This document shows positions 7,857-15,608 of a stretch of DNA of 64,000 bases, piece by piece (within the stretch, counting starts at the first letter, position 1; every line of letters begins with the position of its first letter). The translations under genes were made by a program, and so were the position numbers. The stretch is from UBA1181 sp045600225 (GTDB lineage Bacteria; Bacteroidota; Bacteroidia; Bacteroidales; Paludibacteraceae). The stretch spans positions 4,551 to 68,550 of the forward strand of contig JAZRXL010000022.1 of the NCBI GenBank assembly GCA_045600225.1. Direction: 5' to 3'. Under the pieces are notes generated by a model. That model was not told where the DNA came from. It did not search any database and was given only the letters and a program-made list of their open reading frames with translations.

Positions 7857-9170
7857 TTATTTTTGTCTGATAAAGATGTTGACAGGAGTTCCTGAGAAAT
7901 CCCACTCCTCACGCAACTTGTTCTCCAAGAATCGCTTGTAAGGCTCCTTGATGTATTGAGGTAGGTTGGCGTAGAAGATGAAAGAAGGCACTTGAGTGTC
8001 AGCTAATTGGGTAACATACTTGATTTTAATGTATTTACCCTTGTTTGCTGGCGGTGGGTAGTTCTCTATAAGAGGCAAGAAGAATTCATTCAACTTGCTG
8101 GTAGAGATTTTTCTCTTCTTATTTTCGAATACGTCTTTAGCAGTCTCCAGTACCTTGAAGATACGTTGTTTTGTGACGGCAGAAGTGAATATGATAGGGA
8201 AATCACTGAATGGAGCAAAACGCTCGCGAATTGCCTTCTCCATCGTTAAAGTGCTCTTTGAGTCTTTACCTGTAATTAAATCCCACTTGTTGACACAAAC
8301 GACAATACCTTTTTTATTTCTTTGTATTAATTGAACGATATTCATGTCTTGCGCCTCAATACCTCTTGTGGCATCGATCATTAAGATACAAACATCAGAA
8401 TCTTCTATGGAGCGGATGGAACGGATGACCGAGAAGTATTCCAAGTCTTCTGTAACCTTCCCTTTCTTTCTGATACCTGCGGTATCGACAAGATAAAAGT
8501 CAAAACCAAACTTATTGTAACGGGTATTGGTACTGTCACGTGTAGTTCCAGCGATATCCGTTACGATGTATCTGTCTTCTCCGATAAAAGCGTTGATGAT
8601 AGAAGATTTACCCGCATTAGGACGTCCCACTACTGCAAATCTTGGAATGTCGTCATCCATCACTTCTTCAACTTTTTTAGGAAGGGTTTGAAGAATCAGA
8701 TCCAATAAATCTCCTGTTCCAGAACCTGAAATGGAAGAGATGTTGTTAGGGTCGCCCAAACCTAGCTTGTAGAATTCTGCAGAATAATATTGAGCCTCTG
8801 TATTATCAACTTTGTTGGAAACAAGGATAACAGGTTTGTTGTTTTGACGAAGTATCTGAGCCACTTGCTCATCAAGGTCAGTTACACCACTCATGACATC
8901 TACTACGAAAAGGATAACATCAGCCTCTTCGATAGCGATTTTAACCTGTTTGCGAATTTCCTCTTCGAAAATATCGTCTGAATTAACAACCCAGCCTCCT
9001 GTGTCTACGATAGAGAACTCTTGTCCGTTCCAATCTACCTTTCCGTATTGGCGGTCGCGTGTTGTTCCTGCTTCCTCGTTGACAATAGCACGACGAGTTT
9101 GTGTAAGTCTATTAAATAATGTCGATTTGCCAACATTGGGTCTTCCTACTATAGCAACTAAATTACTCAT
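7857..9170 (-). CDS. der: Ribosome-assembly GTPase Der (EngA)
   Basis: Essential double-GTPase needed for 50S subunit maturation. Two GTPase domains are visible in tandem: G1 VAIVGRPNVGKSTLFN with DTGGW (G3) and SNKVDN (G4), then G1 FAVVGRPNAGKSSIIN with DTAGIRKKG (G3) and VNKWDL (G4), followed by the C-terminal KH-like domain ending EEWDFSGTPVNIFIRQK. I start it at ATG 9168-9170 (MSNLVAIVG, 437 residues). The longer frame to 9203 adds an 11-residue extension that is not expected. It is divergent from era, another ribosome-assembly GTPase. Confidence 0.97.
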   Translation of the reverse strand: MSNLVAIVGRPNVGKSTLFNRLTQTRRAIVNEEAGTTRDRQYGKVDWNGQEFSIVDTGGWVVNSDDIFEEEIRKQVKIAIEEADVILFVVDVMSGVTDLDEQVAQILRQNNKPVILVSNKVDNTEAQYYSAEFYKLGLGDPNNISSISGSGTGDLLDLILQTLPKKVEEVMDDDIPRFAVVGRPNAGKSSIINAFIGEDRYIVTDIAGTTRDSTNTRYNKFGFDFYLVDTAGIRKKGKVTEDLEYFSVIRSIRSIEDSDVCILMIDATRGIEAQDMNIVQLIQRNKKGIVVCVNKWDLITGKDSKSTLTMEKAIRERFAPFSDFPIIFTSAVTKQRIFKVLETAKDVFENKKRKISTSKLNEFFLPLIENYPPPANKGKYIKIKYVTQLADTQVPSFIFYANLPQYIKEPYKRFLENKLREEWDFSGTPVNIFIRQK

Positions 9171-9262
9171 AATCAATAAATGTATATTACAATAAATCTC
9201 CATTAGTTGGATGGACGGAACATAAACTAATAGATAAACACAACCAATTTCAGTTGTAACTG

Positions 9263-9270
9263 CAAAGTTA
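9263..9270 (-). promoter_or_regulatory. Candidate -7 element for der
   Basis: Minus-strand TAACTTTG, about 95 bases upstream of the der ATG, fits TAnnTTTG. No well-spaced -33 TTG was found, so this is supported by the -7 element and location only. Confidence 0.55.
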
Positions 9271-9327
9271 TGAAAAAAATATGAAATTTACCCTTTGGGT
9301 TAATTCCGTATTTTCGTAAAAAAGGAA

Positions 9328-9335
9328 TATCTTTG
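9328..9335 (+). promoter_or_regulatory. Candidate -7 element for era-aspS
   Basis: TATCTTTG lies 25 bases upstream of the era ATG and matches TAnnTTTG. A -33 element at the usual distance is not clear. The era transcript would have a very short leader. Confidence 0.65.
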
Positions 9336-9360
9336 CAGAAATTTGTGTTAATTAAAAGAA

Positions 9361-10242
9361 ATGCATAAATCCGGATTTGTAAATATTGTAGGTAATCCCA
9401 ATGTGGGAAAGTCTACATTGATGAACGCTTTGGTGGGAGAGAGAATTTCGATCATTACATCAAAAGCACAGACGACGCGTCACAGAATTTTAGGTATTGT
9501 AAACGGAGAAGATTTTCAAATTGTCTATTCTGATACTCCTGGTGTTTTAAAACCAAATTACAAACTTCAAGAGTCTATGTTGAATTTCTCCAATAGTGCC
9601 CTTACGGATGCTGATATCGTACTTTATGTGACCGATGTGGTAGAGGATTCTACAAAGAATGCAGATTTTTTGGAGAAGGTGAAAAAACAAAAAGCACCTG
9701 TTATTCTTGTGATTAACAAGATTGACCTTACAAACCAAGAGAAATTGGTGGAGTTGGTAGAGAAGTGGAAAGGTGTATTGCCTAATGCGGAAATCATACC
9801 TCTTTCTGCTCAAAATAATTTCAATTTGGATTATCTTCTAAAACGCATTAAAGATCAATTGCCAGATTCTCCTCCTTTCTTTGAAAAGGATGCTTTGACA
9901 GATAAGCCAGCTCGCTTCTTTGTTACGGAGATTATTCGCGAAAAGATATTGACGAACTATGATAAGGAGATCCCTTATTCAGTTGAGGTGGCTGTCGAGC
10001 AATTTAAGGAGGATAATAAGCTAATTCACATCAATGCGGTTATCTATGTTGAGAGAGATTCTCAGAAGGGTATCATCATTGGCCAGGGTGGTAAGATGTT
10101 AAAACGAATCGGTACGGAGGCTCGTAAGGATATCGAAACATTCTTCGATAAGAAGGTTTTCTTGGAGTTGTATGTGAAGGTTGAAAAAGATTGGCGAAAC
10201 AAGGATAAGAAATTGAAGGATTTCGGATATCAGTTGGATTAA
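9361..10242 (+). CDS. era: GTPase Era, 16S rRNA-binding
   Basis: Binds the 3' end of 16S rRNA and couples 30S assembly to GTP. The 293-residue protein opens with G1 VNIVGNPNVGKSTLMN, then G2-region SKAQTTRHRILGI, G3 DTPGV and G4 NKID. The C-terminal KH domain shows the GxxG loop in IIIGQGGKMLKRIGTEARKDIE and ends WRNKDKKLKDFGYQ. Normal length and domain order. It is followed after 53 bases by aspS on the same strand. Confidence 0.97.
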   Translation: MHKSGFVNIVGNPNVGKSTLMNALVGERISIITSKAQTTRHRILGIVNGEDFQIVYSDTPGVLKPNYKLQESMLNFSNSALTDADIVLYVTDVVEDSTKNADFLEKVKKQKAPVILVINKIDLTNQEKLVELVEKWKGVLPNAEIIPLSAQNNFNLDYLLKRIKDQLPDSPPFFEKDALTDKPARFFVTEIIREKILTNYDKEIPYSVEVAVEQFKEDNKLIHINAVIYVERDSQKGIIIGQGGKMLKRIGTEARKDIETFFDKKVFLELYVKVEKDWRNKDKKLKDFGYQLD

Positions 10243-10295
10243 TCTTAAATTTTAAGAAGTTATTTTTTTGAATATAATATAAAACTAGAATAAAA

Positions 10296-12053
10296 ATGTT
10301 CAGGACAAAGACTTGCGGCGAACTCACGATTGCAAATGTGGGAGCCGTTGTTACATTGGCTGGATGGGTACAGAAGTCTCGTAAGATGGGAGGTATGACC
10401 TTCGTTGATATGCGTGACAGATATGGTATCACTCAAGTCGTTTTTAATGAAGAGAATAATGCAGAACTTTGCGAAAAATCTAATAAGTTGGGCCGTGAGT
10501 GGGTTATCCAAGTCACTGGTACAGTAGCAGAGCGTAGCAATAAGAACAAGAATATTCCTACCGGAGAGATCGAGATCATCGCTCAAGACCTAAAGGTGTT
10601 GAACGCATCAGAGGTTCCTCCTTTCACTATTGAAGACAACTCAGACGGTGGTGACGATTTGCGTATGCAATATCGTTATTTGGATATCCGTCGTAACCCA
10701 GTAAGAGAAAACCTTGAACTTCGTCATAAAATTGCTTTTGAGGTTCGCCGTTACTTGGATAGCCAAAACTTCTTGGAAGTGGAAACTCCTGTGTTGATAA
10801 AATCTACTCCTGAAGGAGCAAGAGACTTTGTGGTTCCTTCTCGTATGAACCCAGGCCAATTCTACGCTCTTCCTCAATCTCCACAACAATTCAAACAATT
10901 GTTGATGGTGGCTGGTATTGATCGTTACTTCCAAATCGTGAAGTGTTTCCGTGATGAGGACCTTCGTGCGGATCGTCAGCCTGAGTTTACGCAGATCGAC
11001 TGCGAGATGTCTTTTATTGAACAAGAGGATGTCATTAACATGTTTGAGGGTATGATCAAGCACATCTTCAAGTATGTAAAGGGGGTTGAGTTCGAGGGTG
11101 CATTCCCAAGAATGACTTGGCACGAATGTATGAAGTTGTATGGTTCTGATAAGCCTGATATGCGTTTCGGTATGACTTTCGTTGAGTTGAAGGACTTGAC
11201 AGAAGGTCGCAACTTCCCAGTGTTTGATGCTGCTAACTTCGTGGTGGGTATCTGTGCAGAAGGTTGCGCGTCATATACTCGTAAGCAATTAGATGCACTT
11301 ACTGATTTCGTTAAGAAACCACAGGTAGGTGCTAAGGGATTGGTTTATGTGAAGTATGAGGCAGACGGATCATTTAAGTCTAGCGTGGATAAGTTCTATT
11401 CACAAGAGGATTTGAAGAAGTGGGCAGAGCGTTTCGGAGCTAAGCCTGGTGATTTGATGTTGATTCTTTGTGGAGAAGACGCCGATAAGACTCGCAAGCA
11501 AATGAACGAGCTTCGTTTGTTGATGGGTGATCAATTAGGATTGAGAGACAAGAATAAGTTCGCTCCGTTGTGGGTGATCGACTTCCCATTGTTTGAGTGG
11601 AACGAAGAGGATCAACGTTTCTATGCAATGCACCATCCATTTACAAGTCCTAAGTTGGAGGATGTTCAGTATTTGGATAGCGATCCAGGTCGTGTTCGTG
11701 CCAATGCATATGATTTGGCAATGAATGGAGTAGAGTTGGGTGGTGGATCTATCCGTATCCATGATTCGGAGTTGCAAAATAAGATGTTCGAGTTGCTTGG
11801 TTTCACACAAGAGAAGGCTATGGATCAATTTGGATGTATCATCAATGCATTTAAGTATGGTGCACCTCCTCACGGTGGTTTGGCCTTCGGTTTGGATCGT
11901 GTGGTATCTATGTTGGCTGGTTTGGATTCTATTCGCGACTGTATAGCATTTCCTAAGAACAATTCTGGTCGTGATGTCATGATCGACGCACCTTCTGCAA
12001 TTGACGATGTACAATTGAAGGAGTTGTACTTGGAAGTAAAGATGACTGAATAA
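10296..12053 (+). CDS. aspS: Aspartyl-tRNA synthetase
   Basis: Class IIb aminoacyl-tRNA synthetase charging tRNA-Asp. The 585-residue length is typical of the bacterial form. The N-terminal OB fold includes GWVQKSRKMGGMTFVDMRDRYG. Class II motif 2 is seen as KCFRDEDLRADRQPEFTQIDCEMSF, and motif 3 as GGLAFGLDRVVSMLAG. Between them the bacterial GAD insertion domain spans roughly residues 285-420. It probably shares the era transcript and is followed by a clear terminator at 12073-12106. Whether the enzyme also charges tRNA-Asn cannot be decided by eye; AsnB (below) at least supplies free asparagine. Confidence 0.97.
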   Translation: MFRTKTCGELTIANVGAVVTLAGWVQKSRKMGGMTFVDMRDRYGITQVVFNEENNAELCEKSNKLGREWVIQVTGTVAERSNKNKNIPTGEIEIIAQDLKVLNASEVPPFTIEDNSDGGDDLRMQYRYLDIRRNPVRENLELRHKIAFEVRRYLDSQNFLEVETPVLIKSTPEGARDFVVPSRMNPGQFYALPQSPQQFKQLLMVAGIDRYFQIVKCFRDEDLRADRQPEFTQIDCEMSFIEQEDVINMFEGMIKHIFKYVKGVEFEGAFPRMTWHECMKLYGSDKPDMRFGMTFVELKDLTEGRNFPVFDAANFVVGICAEGCASYTRKQLDALTDFVKKPQVGAKGLVYVKYEADGSFKSSVDKFYSQEDLKKWAERFGAKPGDLMLILCGEDADKTRKQMNELRLLMGDQLGLRDKNKFAPLWVIDFPLFEWNEEDQRFYAMHHPFTSPKLEDVQYLDSDPGRVRANAYDLAMNGVELGGGSIRIHDSELQNKMFELLGFTQEKAMDQFGCIINAFKYGAPPHGGLAFGLDRVVSMLAGLDSIRDCIAFPKNNSGRDVMIDAPSAIDDVQLKELYLEVKMTE

Positions 12054-12072
12054 TATATTTGATATAAGCAGA

Positions 12073-12106
12073 AAGCGAGAAGAAAGAACACTTCTCGCTT
12101 TTTTTG
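12073..12106 (+). terminator. Intrinsic terminator after aspS
   Basis: A 10-bp perfect stem (12073-12082 with 12091-12100), 8-base loop, followed by a run of six T residues. Placed 20 bases after the aspS stop. Confidence 0.88.
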
Positions 12107-12145
12107 ATAATTGCTATTCCATTTTGTTGAATAATAAATAAGTAT

Positions 12146-13153
12146 ATGCTAAGAAGAATTTTTATCATACTATATTGCCTTTTGATTTTGTTGGGATTAT
12201 CATCATGTAATAAGGCAGAGGTAGAATCAAGCGCGAGCGAAAGCATTTCCTTTTCCTCTCTTGATTTCAGTGATTTGTTTGTAAATGAAACGGGTTACTA
12301 TTTATTGTTTACAATGGATGGAGATACAACCGATCCTTCTTCTTTGCAAACTTTGGTAGTTTATAAGTCGATAGACCATGGTCATACATGGGAAAACACA
12401 TTAAAAGTTGATAGCTTACGCATTAACCCTTATTCTTCGTGTATTAGTTCTGGTGAAAAAATATATTTCTACGGAGAAAAAGGAGAGCCCAAAGCTAAAA
12501 TATCTATTTGCTCATACAATTATAAATCAAACGCTTTTACATCTTCTTTGCCATACTTTGATTGTTATGGCGGATTTGTTCGCAGTACAGACGACCTCTT
12601 GTGTTATGATTCGGATTCATTGTATTTTTTAGATGATCAGTTAAACGCCTTACTAATGATTAAAATGGATTCTGACTATTCTCCGTTTTCTATTGCTGGA
12701 GAAACACTAATGTATACCAATTTTGAAGATAAGTTCACTGATTTGTCGACGGATAGTCTTATCAAATCTCCAGTGATTATAAGTGCGATCCAACGAGTAG
12801 GCGATTCTTTGCTCATTATAGGGAAAGGTGCAGCAAATGAGAATCTACAAAGAGTCGTGTACGATTTAACTGGAAGGTCGTTTTCTAAAATATCATGGAT
12901 GAACGAATATAGTATTGTTCATCGAATAGAGACAGATGGAGATTCTTTGTACTTTACCTTTTTTAAGACCAAAGAAGGAGAGAGTGCCGATATATATTAT
13001 ACAAAAAATAATGGTAAAGATTGGAAAATCATCCATGATGTCAATGTTGATTTTCTTCATGATCCATATTGTTTGTATAAGGACACACTGTTTGTTATAA
13101 ATGAGCAGACATTTACCAGTCCATCAGCCATGAGTAAGATTGTTCTTGAATAA
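12146..13153 (+). CDS. Predicted lipoprotein with sialidase-type Asp-box repeats, function unknown
   Basis: A 335-residue protein with a lipoprotein signal (MLRRIFIILYCLLILLGLSS then Cys21). Two segments resemble Asp-box/BNR repeats (S-x-D-x-G-x-x-W): SIDHGHTWENT near residue 80 and TKNNGKDWKII near residue 288. A beta-propeller fold is therefore plausible; such repeats occur both in sialidases and in many non-enzymatic surface proteins. The catalytic residues of sialidase are not recognisable, so I do not call it an enzyme. It stands alone between the aspS terminator and a Fic remnant, and its codon use is more AT-rich than that of its housekeeping neighbours, which may indicate a lineage-specific or acquired gene. 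Confidence 0.75.
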   Translation: MLRRIFIILYCLLILLGLSSCNKAEVESSASESISFSSLDFSDLFVNETGYYLLFTMDGDTTDPSSLQTLVVYKSIDHGHTWENTLKVDSLRINPYSSCISSGEKIYFYGEKGEPKAKISICSYNYKSNAFTSSLPYFDCYGGFVRSTDDLLCYDSDSLYFLDDQLNALLMIKMDSDYSPFSIAGETLMYTNFEDKFTDLSTDSLIKSPVIISAIQRVGDSLLIIGKGAANENLQRVVYDLTGRSFSKISWMNEYSIVHRIETDGDSLYFTFFKTKEGESADIYYTKNNGKDWKIIHDVNVDFLHDPYCLYKDTLFVINEQTFTSPSAMSKIVLE

Positions 13154-13154
13154 C

Positions 13155-13386
13155 AATAAACTCACATCGTCACGCTTTGGCCGAATATCATAGGCGATTT
13201 GAAAGCATCCATCCGTTTCCAGATGGCAACAGACGAGTCGGTCGCCTAATGCTTTTCCGAGTGTGCCTCCGCAACAGTGTCCTGCCATTTATCATCGACA
13301 ACGGTGATTTTAAAGCCATGTGCAACATCGCAAAACGTGTTGTAGGCGATAAGGGGGGTAGTTGGGAAGCTACAAACTATAATTAG
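13155..13386 (+). pseudogene. Fic-domain protein remnant
   Basis: An open frame without a credible start codon encodes HRHALAEYHRRFESIHPFPD, then GNRRVGRLMLFRVCLRNSVL and PFIID. This is the core of a Fic (AMP-transferase) domain. The canonical motif is HPFxx(G/D)GNGRxGR; here the second glycine is arginine (GNRRVGR). The frame begins right after the lipoprotein stop, lacks the N-terminal half of a Fic protein, and after about 45 matching residues runs into unrelated sequence ending at 13386. Only a 60-70 residue core of what is normally a 200-350 residue protein survives. It is almost certainly a decayed relic and not expressed as an active enzyme. Confidence 0.7.
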
Positions 13387-15266
13387 AACTGATAATTCTT
13401 TTCTACGTAATCGATAAAGGCTCTGTTCAACATCCTTAATCCTCCAGGGGTAGGATAGTCTCCGCTAAAATACCAGTCACCAGGATGGTTCGGACACGCT
13501 TCGTGAAGACCTTCTAATGTTTGGTACACGATCTCTACTTCGGCCTGTACGCCTTTAGCTGTTAATAGTTCCGCCATTTTCTTCGAGATCTCTTCGTCTG
13601 TAAATGGAGCATAAATCTCCTTTACATAGTTGACGATTCTTTCGTTTGGCTTGTTTGCTTGTTCTTTGCTCTTCAGATAAGCTTGTTTTATTACATCCGT
13701 CATGCCTCTTTCTTCCAACATGGCAATGGCTGTTCTAAATGCAATGAATTGCTCCATACTTGACATGTCGATACCATAATAGTCGGGGTAGCGGACTTGT
13801 GGAGATGAGGATACGATAATAATTTTTTTAGGATGTAGCCTGTCTAAGATTTTGATAATGCTTTGTTTTAGGGTTGTACCACGAACGATACTATCATCAA
13901 TAACAACTAAATTGTCTACATTGGGTTCCAAACTTCCATAAGTGATGTCGTAGACATGTGTTGCCAAATCGTTACGAGTGTTTCCCTCGGCGATAAATGT
14001 GCGAAGTTTTATATCCTTGATGGCAACTTTCTCGCTTCGAATTCGTTGAGAAAGAATAGCCTCCAATTCGTCATGGCTTGGATTGTGTCCTAAAGCCTCT
14101 ATTCTTTTAACTTTTTCTTCGTTTAGACAGTTGTCCAATCCCTCCAACATTCCATAGAAAGCAACTTCTGCAGTGTTTGGAATGAAAGAAAAGACTGTAT
14201 GTTTTAGATCGTTGTCTATTGCCTTCATGATGGCTGGGACCAACGAAGCCCCCAACTGCTTACGTTCCCTATAAATGTCAACATCACTACCTCTACTGAA
14301 GTAGATGCGTTCGAAAGAACATGCTTTCATTGGTTTTGGTTCGTTGACTTGAGCCAGTTTCATATTGCCTTTTTTATTGACAAATATGGCTTGTCCTGGC
14401 ATTAGTTCGAGGATTGAATCCGCAGGAACATCAAATGCAGTTTGTATTACGGGTCTCTCTGATGCAAGAACCATAATCTCGTCATCTTTGTACCAGAAGC
14501 TTGGTCGTATGCCCCAAGGGTCTCTTATGGCAAAGCTCTCTCCGCTACCTGTTAGACCACAGATGACATAACCTCCATCCCAAGTTGCGGAAGACTTTTT
14601 CAATACATTAACCAAGTCAATTCGGTCCTCTATGGCATGTGTGATATCCATTCCACGAAGACCTTCGTTATAGCACGCATTATATAGGTGTTCAACTTCT
14701 CTGTCTAAGCGATGTCCCACTTGCTCTAACATAATATAGGTATCGGCATATTTGCGTGGGTGTTGTCCGTCAGATGTTATATCTGCGAAAATCTCATCTA
14801 CATTGGTTAGGTTGAAGTTTCCACAAAGAGCAAGGTTTTTGGCTCTCCAGTTGTTCCTTCTTAAAAATGGGTGTACGTAAGACAAACCGCTCTTGCCTGT
14901 TGTCGAATAGCGTAAGTGCCCCATATATAGTTCGCCTGCAAAAGGAAGACATTGAGTAGCGTAGGTTGCATCGTGCAACTGCTCTTTGGTTAAATCTTTG
15001 AAGTTACTGTGAACGGTTCCAAAGATTTCGGTAATGGCGCCTGTTCCCATGGCGCGTTCGCGGAACATATATTCTTCTCCAGGGTTTGCTTGCAATTTGA
15101 CACAAGCCAAACCGGCACCTTCTTGACCTCGATTGTGTTGCTTCTCCATTAATAAGTATAGTTTGTTTAGACCATACATCCAAGTGCCATACTTTTTCTC
15201 GTAATACTCAAGAGGTTTGAGGAGGCGAATCATTGCCACTCCACATTCATGTTTTAGAGGCTCCAT
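13383..15266 (-). CDS. PurF-like glutamine amidotransferase/phosphoribosyltransferase paralogue
   Basis: A 627-residue class II (Ntn) glutamine amidotransferase joined to a type I phosphoribosyltransferase domain. I start it at ATG 15264-15266 (MEPLKHECGVAMIRL), placing the nucleophile at Cys8 after a 7-residue propeptide; the longer frame to 15386 adds non-conserved residues. The PRPP-binding loop is clear: NLVVIDDSIVRGTTLK. The product is well over 100 residues longer than a usual PurF (about 470-500), with an extended glutaminase domain and a C-terminal tail containing CPNHPGDWYFSGDYPTPGG. It may be the second, long amidophosphoribosyltransferase found in Bacteroidales and not the main purine enzyme. 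It is divergent from gltB, which suggests a tie to glutamine metabolism. Confidence 0.82.
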   Translation of the reverse strand: MEPLKHECGVAMIRLLKPLEYYEKKYGTWMYGLNKLYLLMEKQHNRGQEGAGLACVKLQANPGEEYMFRERAMGTGAITEIFGTVHSNFKDLTKEQLHDATYATQCLPFAGELYMGHLRYSTTGKSGLSYVHPFLRRNNWRAKNLALCGNFNLTNVDEIFADITSDGQHPRKYADTYIMLEQVGHRLDREVEHLYNACYNEGLRGMDITHAIEDRIDLVNVLKKSSATWDGGYVICGLTGSGESFAIRDPWGIRPSFWYKDDEIMVLASERPVIQTAFDVPADSILELMPGQAIFVNKKGNMKLAQVNEPKPMKACSFERIYFSRGSDVDIYRERKQLGASLVPAIMKAIDNDLKHTVFSFIPNTAEVAFYGMLEGLDNCLNEEKVKRIEALGHNPSHDELEAILSQRIRSEKVAIKDIKLRTFIAEGNTRNDLATHVYDITYGSLEPNVDNLVVIDDSIVRGTTLKQSIIKILDRLHPKKIIIVSSSPQVRYPDYYGIDMSSMEQFIAFRTAIAMLEERGMTDVIKQAYLKSKEQANKPNERIVNYVKEIYAPFTDEEISKKMAELLTAKGVQAEVEIVYQTLEGLHEACPNHPGDWYFSGDYPTPGGLRMLNRAFIDYVEKNYQF

Positions 15267-15294
15267 ATTGTTACCATTTTGTTTAATTATGATG

Positions 15295-15302
15295 CAAAAA
15301 TA
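15295..15302 (-). promoter_or_regulatory. Candidate -7 element for the PurF-like gene
   Basis: Minus-strand TATTTTTG, 28 bases upstream of the chosen ATG. It supports the internal start at 15266, because the longer frame would begin upstream of the promoter. No convincing -33 element. Confidence 0.6.
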
Positions 15303-15559
15303 AGAAATATTATTTATTATATGGTATATTTTACTTTCAAAATGACAGGAATATTTCTTTGTGTATGTAAATGTGTAATTAGGCAAAGACTCTTACAAAA
15401 TTTAGGATTTTAATACTTTAAAATTAACAGTATATTATTTAGTTATAAATTGTAAGAATATTATATGAAATTATTTTATATCGTAAATTTTTACAAAAAT
15501 GAAAGTAAAACAAAATAAATAATATAGTTGTTTGTAGTAGCAAATTGATAGTAAAAGTT
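15303..15559. other. AT-rich divergent intergenic region, no gene seen
   Basis: About 260 bases of very AT-rich DNA between the divergent promoters of the PurF-like gene and gltB. No ORF, tRNA or stable hairpin was recognised. Given its position ahead of the nitrogen assimilation genes it is the likeliest place for nitrogen-responsive operator sites, but I could not identify a specific inverted repeat. Confidence 0.5.
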
Positions 15560-15567
15560 TAATTTTG
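15560..15567 (+). promoter_or_regulatory. Candidate -7 element for gltB-gltD-asnB
   Basis: TAATTTTG, 41 bases upstream of the gltB start, matches TAnnTTTG. The upstream TTTG at 15531-15534 is 25 bases away, longer than usual, which could reflect activator dependence (inference). Confidence 0.65.
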
Positions 15568-15608
15568 CAATACAAAATGATAGTGAAAAGTAAATAATTA
15601 AAAACTAA

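Noticed and set aside
10246..10260. Short palindrome CTTAAATTTTAAG after era as a terminator
   Set aside because: All A-T pairs with almost no loop, and era-aspS spacing suggests co-transcription.
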